A DNA stretch of 57,884 nt, from contig CASDUJ010000034.1 of assembly GCA_949283935.1 (NCBI GenBank), positions 1 through 57,884 of the forward strand, written 5' to 3'. Origin of the DNA: an uncultured bacterium. Lineage in GTDB: Bacteria; Cyanobacteriota; Vampirovibrionia; Gastranaerophilales; JAILCC01. This document shows, in pieces, positions 15,795 through 23,534 of this stretch (its first letter is position 1; each line of letters starts with the position of its first letter). The position numbers were made by a program, and so were the translations under genes. The notes beneath the pieces were generated by a model, which searched no databases, was not told the DNA's origin, and worked only from the letters and a program-made list of their open reading frames with translations.

Positions 15795-17158
15795 CAAGAT
15801 TATGCAACATTATATGCATTTTATTTCTCATATTAGGTATTTCTGCTAATTCTGCATACGCAGTCAAAACTTTAAGAACCCCTCAGGGGAGAATAGGTTT
15901 AAGTTATAAAACAGAAAAATATTTTGCAACCAACAAAACAAACATAAAACCTGAAGAATTAGAAAAAATAGGTTCAATAATAAAGCAAGATGAACAAAAC
16001 CGAAAGAAAAATGAAAAACTAGCCCAAAAAGAAATGCTATCAAAAATAAAGAAAGAAAAACGTGAAAAAGAAAAAGCCAGAAAGATAGCTATTGCAAAGA
16101 TGAAAGAAAAAGAAATTTTGCAGCAAAAAAAGGAAAAAGATATAGAAGAGAATAAAAAACTTAAAGCAATAGAAGCAAAAAAGCAAAAAGAAGCTGAAAC
16201 AAAGCTCAGAGAAAATGAGCAAAAAAAACTAAAAATAGCAGCAAAAGAAGCTGAAAAGAAGCAAAAGGAAGAAAAAATTAAAATCGAAAACAAAGAAGAA
16301 TCATCTAAAACAAATTTAACAAAAACAGAAAAAAATGCTCAAGATGCATATCCTACAGAAAAGAGAAAAGAAAATTTTTTCACTAAATTAACACAAAAAC
16401 CCAAACAAGAATCAGAGAAAGCCTTACCTACTATTGAGCAAACAGGAAATAAAAATACAAATATTCAACCAACAAAAATAACAAGCAACAACCACAAAGA
16501 CTACGAAACGAGGATGATAATAAACGAAGTTACCAAAGAACTTACACAAGAGCGACCTCAAATGTTAGAAGAATTAAGCACACTTTGGGTAAGTGCTGTA
16601 CAAAAAAGTGACACAGTTTATTTTGCAATAATGAAACTATCAAATCCCAATGGAGATGAAGTAAATAAAAATGGATTTAAAAAGATATTAGAACCCATAA
16701 TAGGAGCAGCACCTCTTGTAGGTCAAGCGTTTGTAAATCCGGCATTTACTGCAGGATCGCTTATAGGAAGCAATGTAATGGGAACAATGATGAATGACAG
16801 TGCCACGAGGAGACTAACAAAGGTAAACGATGCAGATTTAGTTATTTTGGCAAGAGCTATAGATGAATTGCAAGAAGCATTGTTAGTAAATTATATGTCA
16901 TACAAAAGTGCTTACAAAGAATATGAACTTTCCATAAAAATTGCAGATGAAAGGAAAAAAGCTTACGAACAATTGAACAAACAAAACTCACCTCATATTA
17001 TATTAGCGAATACTTTTTACACAGAAGCTTTAGACAATCAATATAAAGCTCGTCAAGATTTTTTGATGAAACGTGTAGTACTAGAACAAATGGTAGGCGC
17101 AGAAGCTTTAAATGAAATAGAAAAGAAAACAAATGGAATAACCGCCTCTGGATTTTAA
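15791..17158 (+). CDS. Exported Lys/Glu-rich coiled-coil protein, second of the pair
   Basis: A 455-residue protein. It begins with a signal peptide ending near ANSAYA (about residue 24). Residues about 60-165 are an extreme Lys/Glu/Ala/Gln charged helix (repeats like KEKARKIA, EAKKQKEAE), probably a single long helix or coiled coil, as in TolA-like periplasm-spanning proteins. A linker rich in Gln/Thr/Asn follows to about residue 245. The C-terminal 200 residues are a paralogue of the preceding protein: LWVSAVQKSD, a Gly-rich segment, then DADLVILARAIDELQEALL and paired helices. Start and previous stop share ATGA, so translation is coupled and the two products probably act together. The long helix suggests spanning the periplasm; the C-terminal helices suggest contact with an outer-membrane channel. 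Both points are inference. Confidence 0.75.
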   Translation: MTRLCNIICILFLILGISANSAYAVKTLRTPQGRIGLSYKTEKYFATNKTNIKPEELEKIGSIIKQDEQNRKKNEKLAQKEMLSKIKKEKREKEKARKIAIAKMKEKEILQQKKEKDIEENKKLKAIEAKKQKEAETKLRENEQKKLKIAAKEAEKKQKEEKIKIENKEESSKTNLTKTEKNAQDAYPTEKRKENFFTKLTQKPKQESEKALPTIEQTGNKNTNIQPTKITSNNHKDYETRMIINEVTKELTQERPQMLEELSTLWVSAVQKSDTVYFAIMKLSNPNGDEVNKNGFKKILEPIIGAAPLVGQAFVNPAFTAGSLIGSNVMGTMMNDSATRRLTKVNDADLVILARAIDELQEALLVNYMSYKSAYKEYELSIKIADERKKAYEQLNKQNSPHIILANTFYTEALDNQYKARQDFLMKRVVLEQMVGAEALNEIEKKTNGITASGF

Positions 17159-17186
17159 CTATTTGTAAATATAAAAAACAACTTTC

Positions 17187-17215
17187 TTGAAGCATACTTA
17201 TGTTAAAGCTAAAAT
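17187..17215 (+). promoter_or_regulatory. Sigma-70-type promoter for dnaB
   Basis: TTGAAG (17187-17192), 17-base spacer, TAAAAT (17210-17215). Transcription would begin near 17222, downstream of an upstream in-frame ATG at 17216, which supports the dnaB start at 17243. Confidence 0.55.
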
Positions 17216-17242
17216 ATGAGACAAGTGAAAGAAAGGAATAGC

Positions 17243-18598
17243 ATGCCAAAAAGCAAGATACCGCCGCAAAGTATTGAAGCAGAAGAAAATGTCCTTGGCG
17301 CAATGTTAGTAAATCCGCTGGTAGTTCCAAGAATTGCAGAAATTTTAACAGCAGATATGTTTTACAATCCTGCCCACGGAGAGATTTACGCAAGTATAAT
17401 GGATTTATTTAATGCCTCTAAACCTGTCGACATTATAACTGTTTCAGAAGATTTACATACAAAAGACAAACTCAAGCTAGTAGGTGGTAGAGCTAAAATT
17501 AACGATTTAGCTATTCACGTAGTAACAACCGCAAATGCCGAATATTATGCAAAAATTGTTGCGGAAAAATCTTCTTTGAGAGATTTAATTAACGCAGGCT
17601 CTGACATAGTAGAAATGGCATATGAAGAAGGTTCTACAGGAGAAGTACTTGAACTAGCCGAAAGAGCAATATTTTCAATAGCTCAAAAAAGGACAAAATC
17701 TGATTTAGTACACATAAAAGATATAGTTGGAGAATCATACGAACAAATTGATGCCAGATATCACAACAGTGATGAATTGTCAGGTGTAGCAAGTGGTTTT
17801 TACGATTTAGATGCTTTAACATCAGGATTTCAGAAATCAGATTTAATAATTTTAGCAGCGAGACCTTCTGTAGGAAAAACAACTTTTGCTTTAAATATTG
17901 CCCAAAACGTAGGAGTTCAATTAAAAAAACCGGTTCTTATATTTTCTTTAGAAATGAAAAAGGATCAAATTGTCAGAAGAATGCTATGTTCTGAAGCAGA
18001 AATAGACATGGGTAGACTTACATCGGGTAGAATGCAAAACAAAGACTGGTTAGATTTATCAGAAGCTATGGGAGTTTTGTCTGAATCTCCAATATACATA
18101 GACGACACACCTGTTTTAACAATAACAGATTTAAGAGCAAAATGTCGCAAAGCAGCTATGAAACTAGGAGAAATAGGTCTTATTGTAATTGATTACTTAC
18201 AACTTATGGAAGGAACAACAAAAGGTGGAAATACTGACACAAACCGTGTTAACGTAATTTCAGCAATATCAAGAGGATTAAAAGGAATAGCAAGAGAGGT
18301 AGACGTACCGATTATAGCATTATCGCAACTTTCAAGAGATATTGAAAAACGTCAAACCAAGACCCCCATGTTATCAGATTTAAGAGAATCAGGATCAATT
18401 GAACAAGATGCAGATATAGTAATGTTTATTCACAGAGAAGATTATTATGGCAAAGAAAATGTAGAAGTTGAAAACAGAGGAAAAGCCGAAATAATTATAG
18501 CAAAACAAAGAAACGGTCAAGTAGGTAGCATTGAACTTTTATTTCAAGCCAACATAACTAAATTTAAAAACAAAGCTATTCGACCAAAATCATTGTAA
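17243..18598 (+). CDS. dnaB: Replicative DNA helicase DnaB
   Basis: A 451-residue hexameric ring helicase that unwinds DNA at the fork and recruits primase. The N-terminal domain shows the typical PPQSIEAEENVLGAML opening. The RecA-like C-terminal domain has Walker A ARPSVGKTT at about residues 206-214, a Walker B strand LIVIDYLQLM, the arginine/sensor region LSQLSRDIEKR and the SDLRESGSIEQDAD motif, ending in AKQRNGQVG. No intein is present. The start at 17243 follows GAAAGGA with a short spacer; an in-frame ATG 27 bases upstream lies before the predicted transcript start. It is preceded by the exported coiled-coil pair but has its own promoter. Length and motifs are normal for the family. 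Confidence 0.97.
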   Translation: MPKSKIPPQSIEAEENVLGAMLVNPLVVPRIAEILTADMFYNPAHGEIYASIMDLFNASKPVDIITVSEDLHTKDKLKLVGGRAKINDLAIHVVTTANAEYYAKIVAEKSSLRDLINAGSDIVEMAYEEGSTGEVLELAERAIFSIAQKRTKSDLVHIKDIVGESYEQIDARYHNSDELSGVASGFYDLDALTSGFQKSDLIILAARPSVGKTTFALNIAQNVGVQLKKPVLIFSLEMKKDQIVRRMLCSEAEIDMGRLTSGRMQNKDWLDLSEAMGVLSESPIYIDDTPVLTITDLRAKCRKAAMKLGEIGLIVIDYLQLMEGTTKGGNTDTNRVNVISAISRGLKGIAREVDVPIIALSQLSRDIEKRQTKTPMLSDLRESGSIEQDADIVMFIHREDYYGKENVEVENRGKAEIIIAKQRNGQVGSIELLFQANITKFKNKAIRPKSL

Positions 18599-18609
18599 AA
18601 AACTAAGAT

Positions 18610-18637
18610 AAAAAAATCCCACACCGAAAAGTGTGAG
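18610..18637 (-). terminator. Intrinsic terminator of thymidine kinase
   Basis: On the minus strand CTCACAC and GTGTGGG form a seven-pair stem (one G-T) around a 6-base loop, followed by a run of T. It lies just beyond the tdk stop and may also serve dnaB less efficiently. Confidence 0.7.
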
Positions 18638-18657
18638 AAAGGACGCATCATGGCAAG

Positions 18658-19284
18658 TTAGTTCATAATGAACTCTTGTTTTCGTTTACTCTCTATAGTG
18701 CCTTTGATTGAATGGAAGTCATTGTTAATTTCATAGCAATTCATACATCTAGCTTCATATGTTTCATCGCCTCCAATCATAATCAAAGGAGAATTAACAT
18801 CAGCCGGAACTCCATCAATTAATCTTTGAGTTCTAACGCCATGTTCACTACCACATTTCATACAAATGGCACTTAACTTATCAATTTTATCCGCATAACA
18901 CAATAACTGTGGCATACAACCAAACGGTTCTTCTTTGAAATCCAATTCTAATCCGGCTCCAATGACTTTTTTCCCATTAGCCATAAGAGTTCTTATTACA
19001 AAAACTATATCACTATCGAAAAATTGTAATTCATCAATAGCAATAATTTGATCATCTTGTTTTACATAAGATAATATATCAATAGCTTTTCTTACTTTTA
19101 AAGCTTCTTTCCTACTTCCTGCCCGAGATTCAATACAATCAGCCAATACTCTTGTATCCAAAGTAGGAGAAAAGACTTTAATTTTTTTACCAGCAATGGA
19201 AGCTCTTCTAAGTCGCCTCAACAACTCTTCAGTTTTGCCACAACTCATAGGGCCTGTAATCAATTCAAACTTGTAATTATACAA
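18658..19284 (-). CDS. tdk: Thymidine kinase (type II)
   Basis: A 208-residue enzyme that phosphorylates thymidine with ATP for salvage of dTMP. The P-loop GPMSCGKT is at residues 11-18, a Walker B-type IAIDELQFF follows, and the zinc-binding Cys pairs CMKC and CMNC hold the lasso region. The Y-E-A-R-C segment is typical near the C-terminus. The start is TTG at 19284 with an upstream GAGGAG; no ATG fits better. The gene is single, convergent with dnaB, and has its own terminator. This is the retroviral-cellular TK1-like class, not the herpes type. Confidence 0.96.
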   Translation of the reverse strand: MYNYKFELITGPMSCGKTEELLRRLRRASIAGKKIKVFSPTLDTRVLADCIESRAGSRKEALKVRKAIDILSYVKQDDQIIAIDELQFFDSDIVFVIRTLMANGKKVIGAGLELDFKEEPFGCMPQLLCYADKIDKLSAICMKCGSEHGVRTQRLIDGVPADVNSPLIMIGGDETYEARCMNCYEINNDFHSIKGTIESKRKQEFIMN

Positions 19285-19522
19285 TCCTGCTCCTCTAAAA
19301 TGGCTCCATTAGGTATTTAAAAGAAAAATTTAATTAAACCAAATAGTTTCTAATATTTTCTCTTTTGTTCCCTACAGAACATGAATATTATAGCTTATTT
19401 TTCAGCTTTAGTCGAATAGAAAATTTGCCATGTAAAATTTTCTTAACATTACAAGAAAAAAACTAAAGTATTCATTAAAAATGTCGATATAAAGGGTAAG
19501 AAATGTTATCTATGGAGTAAAG
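19285..19522. other. Divergent intergenic region
   Basis: An AT-rich gap between tdk and the following small gene. It must hold promoters for both directions, but I see no complete -35/-10 pair worth naming and no strong hairpin or RNA gene. Confidence 0.5.
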
Positions 19523-19798
19523 ATGTCATCAGAGATGAACATATTTAAAAACGGTGGTTTTGTCATACCTTCAGATCAAAGGAAGGTTAAAATAGATCAA
19601 AGTATTATATCAAGAACAATAAAAAATCTTGCCACCCCTGTTTTTGATTTCTTCACAAAAGAAGAAAAAAAAGAGGAAATTTCTTTTGTAAATTACGAAG
19701 AAGAAATTCAAAAATACGAAATGAAATCTGCAGTAATTCAAAGAATATTAAATGATGCTGATCCTAAATCCAGAACAAAAATGAATATAGTTATCTAA
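19523..19798 (+). CDS. Small hypothetical protein
   Basis: A 91-residue protein of unknown function. It starts at an ATG behind a GGAG box and has no signal peptide or membrane segment. The middle contains a FFTKEEKKEE acidic/basic patch and the second half is predicted helical (YEEEIQKYEMKSAVIQRIL). It is followed by a strong terminator, which supports a real single-gene unit. No conserved motif is recognised. It is probably a cytosolic, lineage-restricted protein. Confidence 0.65.
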   Translation: MSSEMNIFKNGGFVIPSDQRKVKIDQSIISRTIKNLATPVFDFFTKEEKKEEISFVNYEEEIQKYEMKSAVIQRILNDADPKSRTKMNIVI

Positions 19799-19822
19799 AT
19801 ATATTATTTCCTACGCATTTTT

Positions 19823-19855
19823 AACACCCGAAGAACAAATTCGGGTGTTTTTATT
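19823..19855 (+). terminator. Intrinsic terminator
   Basis: Perfect ten-pair stem AACACCCGAA / TTCGGGTGTT with a 7-base loop and a trailing T-rich run. Confidence 0.9.
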
Positions 19856-19887
19856 TTATTAATTTTTGTAATGTTTTGGCAATTTTC

Positions 19888-19917
19888 TTTGATAAATTTA
19901 CTTTATTAATATACAAT
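19888..19917 (+). promoter_or_regulatory. Candidate promoter of the hypothetical/rlmH unit
   Basis: TTTGAT (19888-19893), 18-base spacer, TACAAT (19912-19917), upstream of the ATG at 19941. Confidence 0.4.
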
Positions 19918-19940
19918 AAGGGGATAAAGGAAAGTATGTT

Positions 19941-20348
19941 ATGGAAAATTTTAACGTAGATATTTTGGAACAAATTAATTTAAAAGAAACATTTAAAGAA
20001 ATTTTAAATGATTATGTTATGTTTGATGAAAATTTCAACACAAATCCTGTAATGTACGAGTGTTTTGCCAATTATGCATTCATAACCAAACCTGATTTAA
20101 AAGGAAAATATTTAGAAAACTATTTGCTTGATTTGAAACAAGATGTAGTTGAATTTTTTGAAGAAAAGCAAAGAGATTACAGTTATGAAACTCTTGAAAA
20201 TTTAGCATTTTTCAGATTAAACAAAATTGCCCAACAATATGATTTAGCTAAAAATTATATAAAAAACGAAGAACAACTTAGTCAAATAGCAAATAAAGCC
20301 AAAGAATACAAAAAAGATTTAGACATTATTCAGGCATTATCCTACTAA
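19941..20348 (+). CDS. Hypothetical cytosolic protein upstream of rlmH
   Basis: A 135-residue acidic, mostly helical protein with no signal peptide, no membrane segment and no motif I recognise. The middle (YLLDLKQDVVEFFEEKQRDYSYETLENL) suggests a helical bundle, and the end carries a possible coiled coil (YIKNEEQLSQIANKAKEYKK shortened region). A ribosome-binding site AAAGGAAAG precedes the ATG. It ends three bases before rlmH, so the two are co-transcribed, and it may be linked to ribosome or translation functions; that link rests on context only. Confidence 0.7.
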   Translation: MENFNVDILEQINLKETFKEILNDYVMFDENFNTNPVMYECFANYAFITKPDLKGKYLENYLLDLKQDVVEFFEEKQRDYSYETLENLAFFRLNKIAQQYDLAKNYIKNEEQLSQIANKAKEYKKDLDIIQALSY

Positions 20349-20351
20349 ACA

Positions 20352-20822
20352 ATGAAAATAGTAATAATATGCGTTGGCAAAGTTAGAGAGCCATATATAA
20401 GTTTAGGAATTGAAGAATTTAAAAAACGCCTAGCCCCATATATTTCGTTAGAAATTACAGAGGTTCAGGCGTTTCAAATTAAGACAAAAAATGATGGAAT
20501 TAAGGCAAGACAAATAGAAGCAAACAAAATTTTTAATATTATAAGCAAAGATGATTATAACATAGCTTTAGCAATACAAGGGAAAGAAATTTCCTCAGAA
20601 GGCTTTGCACAAAAGTTAACAGAGCTTTCACAAATTGGGGTAAACAAAATAAATTTTATAATAGGCAGTTCAACAGGACTGGATGAATCCATACTAAATC
20701 ATGCAAATCTACGTCTAAGTTTTTCAAAAATGACATTTCCTCATCAACTAACACGTTTAATTTTGTTGGAACAAATTTATCGTGCTTTTAAAATAATAAA
20801 CAAGGAACCATACCACAAATAA
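20352..20822 (+). CDS. rlmH: 23S rRNA (pseudouridine1915-N3)-methyltransferase RlmH
   Basis: A 156-residue SPOUT-class enzyme that methylates pseudouridine 1915 of 23S rRNA in helix 69, using S-adenosylmethionine, on the assembled 70S ribosome. Family marks are the opening MKIVIICVGKVREPYI, the cofactor-binding knot FIIGSSTGLDESIL and the C-terminal FSKMTFPHQLTRLILLEQIY ending in EPYHK. Length is normal. It directly follows the hypothetical gene. A Thr is present in the usual GGS/GSSxGL loop, within family variation. Confidence 0.96.
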   Translation: MKIVIICVGKVREPYISLGIEEFKKRLAPYISLEITEVQAFQIKTKNDGIKARQIEANKIFNIISKDDYNIALAIQGKEISSEGFAQKLTELSQIGVNKINFIIGSSTGLDESILNHANLRLSFSKMTFPHQLTRLILLEQIYRAFKIINKEPYHK

Positions 20823-20882
20823 TTATTTCAAATCCACTATAAAATTTTATTTTGCAAACATTTTACTAAAAACTATCTACTA

Positions 20883-21323
20883 TTATAAATCTGTTTGGAT
20901 AGTTTTTTGAATTTTCTTTTTAGTTTTTTCCAAAGATTTAATTCTTGAATTAGTTTTGTTTACAATTTTTTTAAGCGCAGCACGTTCTTGTTTTACGCGA
21001 GCATATTCTTGGTTAACTGCAGTGTAATTACTTTTTGCGGTTTCAAGTTTTGTTCTCAACTCTGCTTGAGCCGCTTCCAAACTAGAAATAGAAGTTTGCA
21101 AACTTTGAGTAGTCAAAGATTCTTGTTTACTCATTTGACTAGAGCCGCGTACAACAATAGGCTGTTCAACTTTTACCGTTTGAGTTTGCACATCAGTAGT
21201 AGCTGGAGGAGGAGTAGTTGTTAATTCCCCAAAAATATTATCCTCACTCAGAGCTGGAGTAGATAAACCACAAACTGCACAAATCATAAACCCCACAGTT
21301 AAAAACAAATTTGATTTTTTCAT
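20883..21323 (-). CDS. Secreted coiled-coil protein
   Basis: A 146-residue protein with an N-terminal signal peptide (MKKSNLFLTVGFMICAVCGL, cleavage probably near ALS/ED). A Thr/Pro-rich linker follows (about 35-60), then a long coiled coil from about residue 70 (SLEAAQAELRTKLETAKS) to the Lys-rich end. No enzymatic motif is seen. It may be a periplasmic structural or tethering protein, but no specific family is recognised. The ATG has an AGGAGAG-type ribosome-binding site. The neighbouring minus-strand glycosyltransferase gene lies 49 bases upstream, so they may share a transcript. Confidence 0.7.
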   Translation of the reverse strand: MKKSNLFLTVGFMICAVCGLSTPALSEDNIFGELTTTPPPATTDVQTQTVKVEQPIVVRGSSQMSKQESLTTQSLQTSISSLEAAQAELRTKLETAKSNYTAVNQEYARVKQERAALKKIVNKTNSRIKSLEKTKKKIQKTIQTDL

Positions 21324-21372
21324 AAATTCTCTCTCCTAAATAATTTTACCCAAAAATTCTGATACGATTATA

Positions 21373-22335
21373 CTATTTTTGTGAAATTATAGTATCAACC
21401 AAATTCAGGACTTTTTCAGGTTTTATTTCTCTCATACAAGGAGCATCATCAATAAAAGAATTCAAAAATTTACATGTTCTTTTATCACAAGGAGAACAAT
21501 TCAAGCCAGAAGATATTGTAAAATGTTTTTCGCCATATGGCCCGCTTCTTGAGATACTACAGCAACCATATAAGCCAATACAAACAGTATCTGTAGCAGA
21601 TGCAATATGCAAAGGACCTGTATCGCCGGATATAACAATATCAGCACAAGACAAAAGAGCTGCCGTCTCAATAATTGAAGTTTTTCCTGCAAAAGATTTA
21701 ATTTTAGGCAAATAATTAACTAGTTCATTTACATTTTTTTCATCATCTTTGGCACCAATCACATAAATTTCTGCATCATATTTAGCTAAAATTAAATCTG
21801 CTAACTTTTTCCAATAATCAATACACCATTTTCTTCCCTGCCTTGAAGAATTTGCTCCAGTATTAAAGCATATTTTTAGCTTATTGTTTAATTTTTTTGA
21901 CATTTCTTCTTTTATTTTAGGTGGAATATACAAATGCAAGTTTTTATCTAATTTTAAGTCTGGAAATATTTTTTTACCTGTAGCAAAAAAGTTTTCAACA
22001 GCGTGAAAATTATACGATTTTTGATAATTTACTATTTTTTTTGCACCAATTATTCTACTTAAAATTCTTAATCTTAAGGAAGGTTGAAGATCCAAAATAA
22101 CATCATAATCCAATTGTCTTAATCTTAAGCCCAAATTAAAAATGTACTTGTAATCTTTTTTTTCAAAGATAAACAAATTTTTTATATCAAAATCATTAGC
22201 CAAAAGCTGCCCAGGAACATTCCCAGTTAAATAATCTATTTCGCAGCCAATGTTTTTCAATGCTCTAAGCAAACCTGTTGTTTCTACAACATCACCTATT
22301 GCGCCCAATCTTATTATTAAAACTCTTTTAGACAC
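21373..22335 (-). CDS. Glycosyltransferase family 9 (heptosyltransferase-like)
   Basis: About 320 residues. The N-terminus VLIIRLGAIGDVV is the classic GT9 opening (nucleotide-sugar transferases WaaC/WaaF/WaaQ type). Later marks are CFNTGANSS, a second-domain GDTGPLHIASA motif and the Cys-rich end CSPCDKRTCKF. It probably adds a heptose or other sugar to lipopolysaccharide core or another surface glycan on the cytosolic face of the inner membrane; the exact donor is unknown. I place the start at GTG 22335, one base after the stop of the upstream membrane-protein gene, because no ATG is in frame before the conserved strand. The gene pair is translationally coupled. Confidence 0.88.
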   Translation of the reverse strand: MSKRVLIIRLGAIGDVVETTGLLRALKNIGCEIDYLTGNVPGQLLANDFDIKNLFIFEKKDYKYIFNLGLRLRQLDYDVILDLQPSLRLRILSRIIGAKKIVNYQKSYNFHAVENFFATGKKIFPDLKLDKNLHLYIPPKIKEEMSKKLNNKLKICFNTGANSSRQGRKWCIDYWKKLADLILAKYDAEIYVIGAKDDEKNVNELVNYLPKIKSFAGKTSIIETAALLSCADIVISGDTGPLHIASATDTVCIGLYGCCSISRSGPYGEKHFTISSGLNCSPCDKRTCKFLNSFIDDAPCMREIKPEKVLNLVDTIISQK

Positions 22336-22336
22336 A

Positions 22337-22822
22337 TCATAACTCAATTTTAAATTCCGGGGATTCTTCCGTATTTTTTTCAAGATTATTATAAATAGCA
22401 ATAATCAAAAGTGAAGAACCAATATTAAAAATAATATTCATAAGTCCAACAAAAACAATAAATAAAATAAGTACAAAAAATGAAAAAATTGATGAAAAAA
22501 ACGATGTAGTGAAAAGGAAACTAACACTAAGAGTTTTAAATATCGCTCCAATTATCATAGAAAAAGGTAAAAAACTCACAGCCGCAGCCAAAACACTTAC
22601 CATCCCTGAAATAGACCCAATAACAATCGCTTCTTTTTCACCAAATTGTCCAATAAAATTGTTACGTTTTAACATATATACAATTACTGCACCAACAATC
22701 CAAAAAGCAAAAATCATAAACAATTGTACAATAGGAATTAACAGTAAAAAACCGAAAATAAGACCAATTATTGCACTTAAAAAAGCAGCTGGTTTTACGT
22801 AATTTGGAAATTTATCAATCAT
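22337..22822 (-). CDS. Small polytopic membrane protein
   Basis: A 161-residue protein with about four hydrophobic segments (roughly residues 12-34, 36-52, 66-95 and 105-148). It has Gly/Ile/Phe-rich helices and a short acidic cytosolic tail. The pattern resembles small DUF4870- or YIP-like integral membrane families, but no signature is decisive. The start ATG follows GAGG. It is immediately upstream of the GT9 gene, so it may help surface glycan assembly; this is context inference. Confidence 0.7.
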   Translation of the reverse strand: MIDKFPNYVKPAAFLSAIIGLIFGFLLLIPIVQLFMIFAFWIVGAVIVYMLKRNNFIGQFGEKEAIVIGSISGMVSVLAAAVSFLPFSMIIGAIFKTLSVSFLFTTSFFSSIFSFFVLILFIVFVGLMNIIFNIGSSLLIIAIYNNLEKNTEESPEFKIEL

Positions 22823-22875
22823 AAATATACCTCTTTATTTTATTATAAGACAATTCTTTTATATTGTAAAAAGAA

Positions 22876-22902
22876 ATAAAATAAAAGCGACCCTAAGGTC
22901 GC
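22876..22902 (-). terminator. Intrinsic terminator of the small HTH gene
   Basis: Stem GCGACC / GGTCGC with loop of four, then a T-rich run on the minus strand, about 95 bases beyond the HTH stop codon. Confidence 0.75.
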
Positions 22903-22996
22903 ATCAGTCAAGAAAGGAATGGTTAGACTATTAACAAATTTTATTAAAACATTATTTATATACATGTGGCAAATTTGTAAACATACCGCAACAAAT

Positions 22997-23203
22997 TTAT
23001 GCCTTATTAAAATCAATTTTATAACCCAACACATCCACTATTTGCTTCACTTCCTCATATCTCATTGTTCCTTTACGAAGTTTTTGAGATATACCATCTG
23101 CAGTAAATTTTTTACCATATTTTTTTGACAATTTATCCGCTAAATTAGTTAAAGTCAAATTCTCTTTTACCAACAAAATTTTTATATCTTCTCTTACGCC
23201 CAT
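22997..23203 (-). CDS. Small helix-turn-helix regulator
   Basis: A 68-residue protein. MGVREDIKILLVKENLTLTN starts a compact Cro/CI-type HTH domain: TLTNLADKLSKKYGKKFTAD gives the two-helix core, GISQKLRKGTMRYEEVKQIV the third helix and tail. This is a single-domain DNA-binding protein of the phage-repressor or toxin-antitoxin style. The start ATG at 23203 follows an eight-G tract that includes the ribosome-binding site, an odd arrangement in AT-rich DNA. It is divergent from the next small gene, and a palindrome lies between them. Autoregulation is plausible. No toxin gene adjoins it clearly. Confidence 0.8.
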   Translation of the reverse strand: MGVREDIKILLVKENLTLTNLADKLSKKYGKKFTADGISQKLRKGTMRYEEVKQIVDVLGYKIDFNKA

Positions 23204-23213
23204 AACAAGTTCT

Positions 23214-23221
23214 CCCCCCCC
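23214..23221 (-). promoter_or_regulatory. G8 homopolymer at the ribosome-binding site of the HTH gene
   Basis: Eight consecutive C on the plus strand (G on the mRNA) followed by AGAAC, 11 bases upstream of the ATG at 23203. Tract-length change would alter the Shine-Dalgarno region and could switch translation. Confidence 0.55.
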
Positions 23222-23294
23222 TAAGATTATTATACATATTTCTCGATAATTTGACATCTTATTATGGATTTGATATATTAAAACGAGCAAAAGA

Positions 23295-23306
23295 ACGTGA
23301 ACACGT
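23295..23306. promoter_or_regulatory. Palindrome in the divergent promoter region (candidate operator)
   Basis: ACGTG-AA-CACGT is a perfect interrupted palindrome between the divergent HTH gene and the small plus-strand gene. It is a candidate binding site for the HTH protein. Confidence 0.45.
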
Positions 23307-23339
23307 ATATTAAATCGTTCAAAATACGTAGAGGTTAAC

Positions 23340-23534
23340 ATGTCTGACAATATAACCAAACCATTAAGCAAAACAAAAATAGAACTTGATAACATTCTGT
23401 TATTATGTAATATGGCAGAAGCTTCAATTGAACAAAATCGTTTTGAAAATTGTTGGGATTATTACCCAATTTTTGGAATGATAAAATTGATTTGCAAAAA
23501 GGCAATTTTAAACATCAAAAAAATAGATTTTTAG
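23340..23534 (+). CDS. Small hypothetical protein
   Basis: A 64-residue protein beginning MSDNITKPLSKTKIELDNIL. A GAGG ribosome-binding site lies seven bases before the ATG. The sequence is compatible with a small helical cytosolic protein with a Lys/Ile-rich end. Its stop overlaps the convergent uppP stop (TTAG), the same compact layout seen at two other convergent pairs in this window, which supports a real gene. It is divergent from the HTH gene and may be its target. No family recognised. Confidence 0.55.
   Translation: MSDNITKPLSKTKIELDNILLLCNMAEASIEQNRFENCWDYYPIFGMIKLICKKAILNIKKIDF

Noticed and set aside
15904-16293. Minus-strand frame rich in Phe and Ser opposite the Lys/Glu helix
   Set aside because: It is the complement of AAA/GAA codons of the coiled coil, so its composition is artefactual.
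17216-17242. Longer dnaB start at ATG 17216
   Set aside because: It lies next to the predicted -10 box, upstream of the expected transcript start; 17243 has the better ribosome-binding site.
22997-23395. Longer HTH protein beginning near 23395
   Set aside because: The added N-terminus crosses the promoter palindrome and lacks sequence sense; the ATG at 23203 has the Shine-Dalgarno site.
22997-23534. Toxin-antitoxin module
   Set aside because: The HTH gene and the small gene are divergent, not co-directed, and neither product resembles a known toxin, so only a regulator/target link is suggested.
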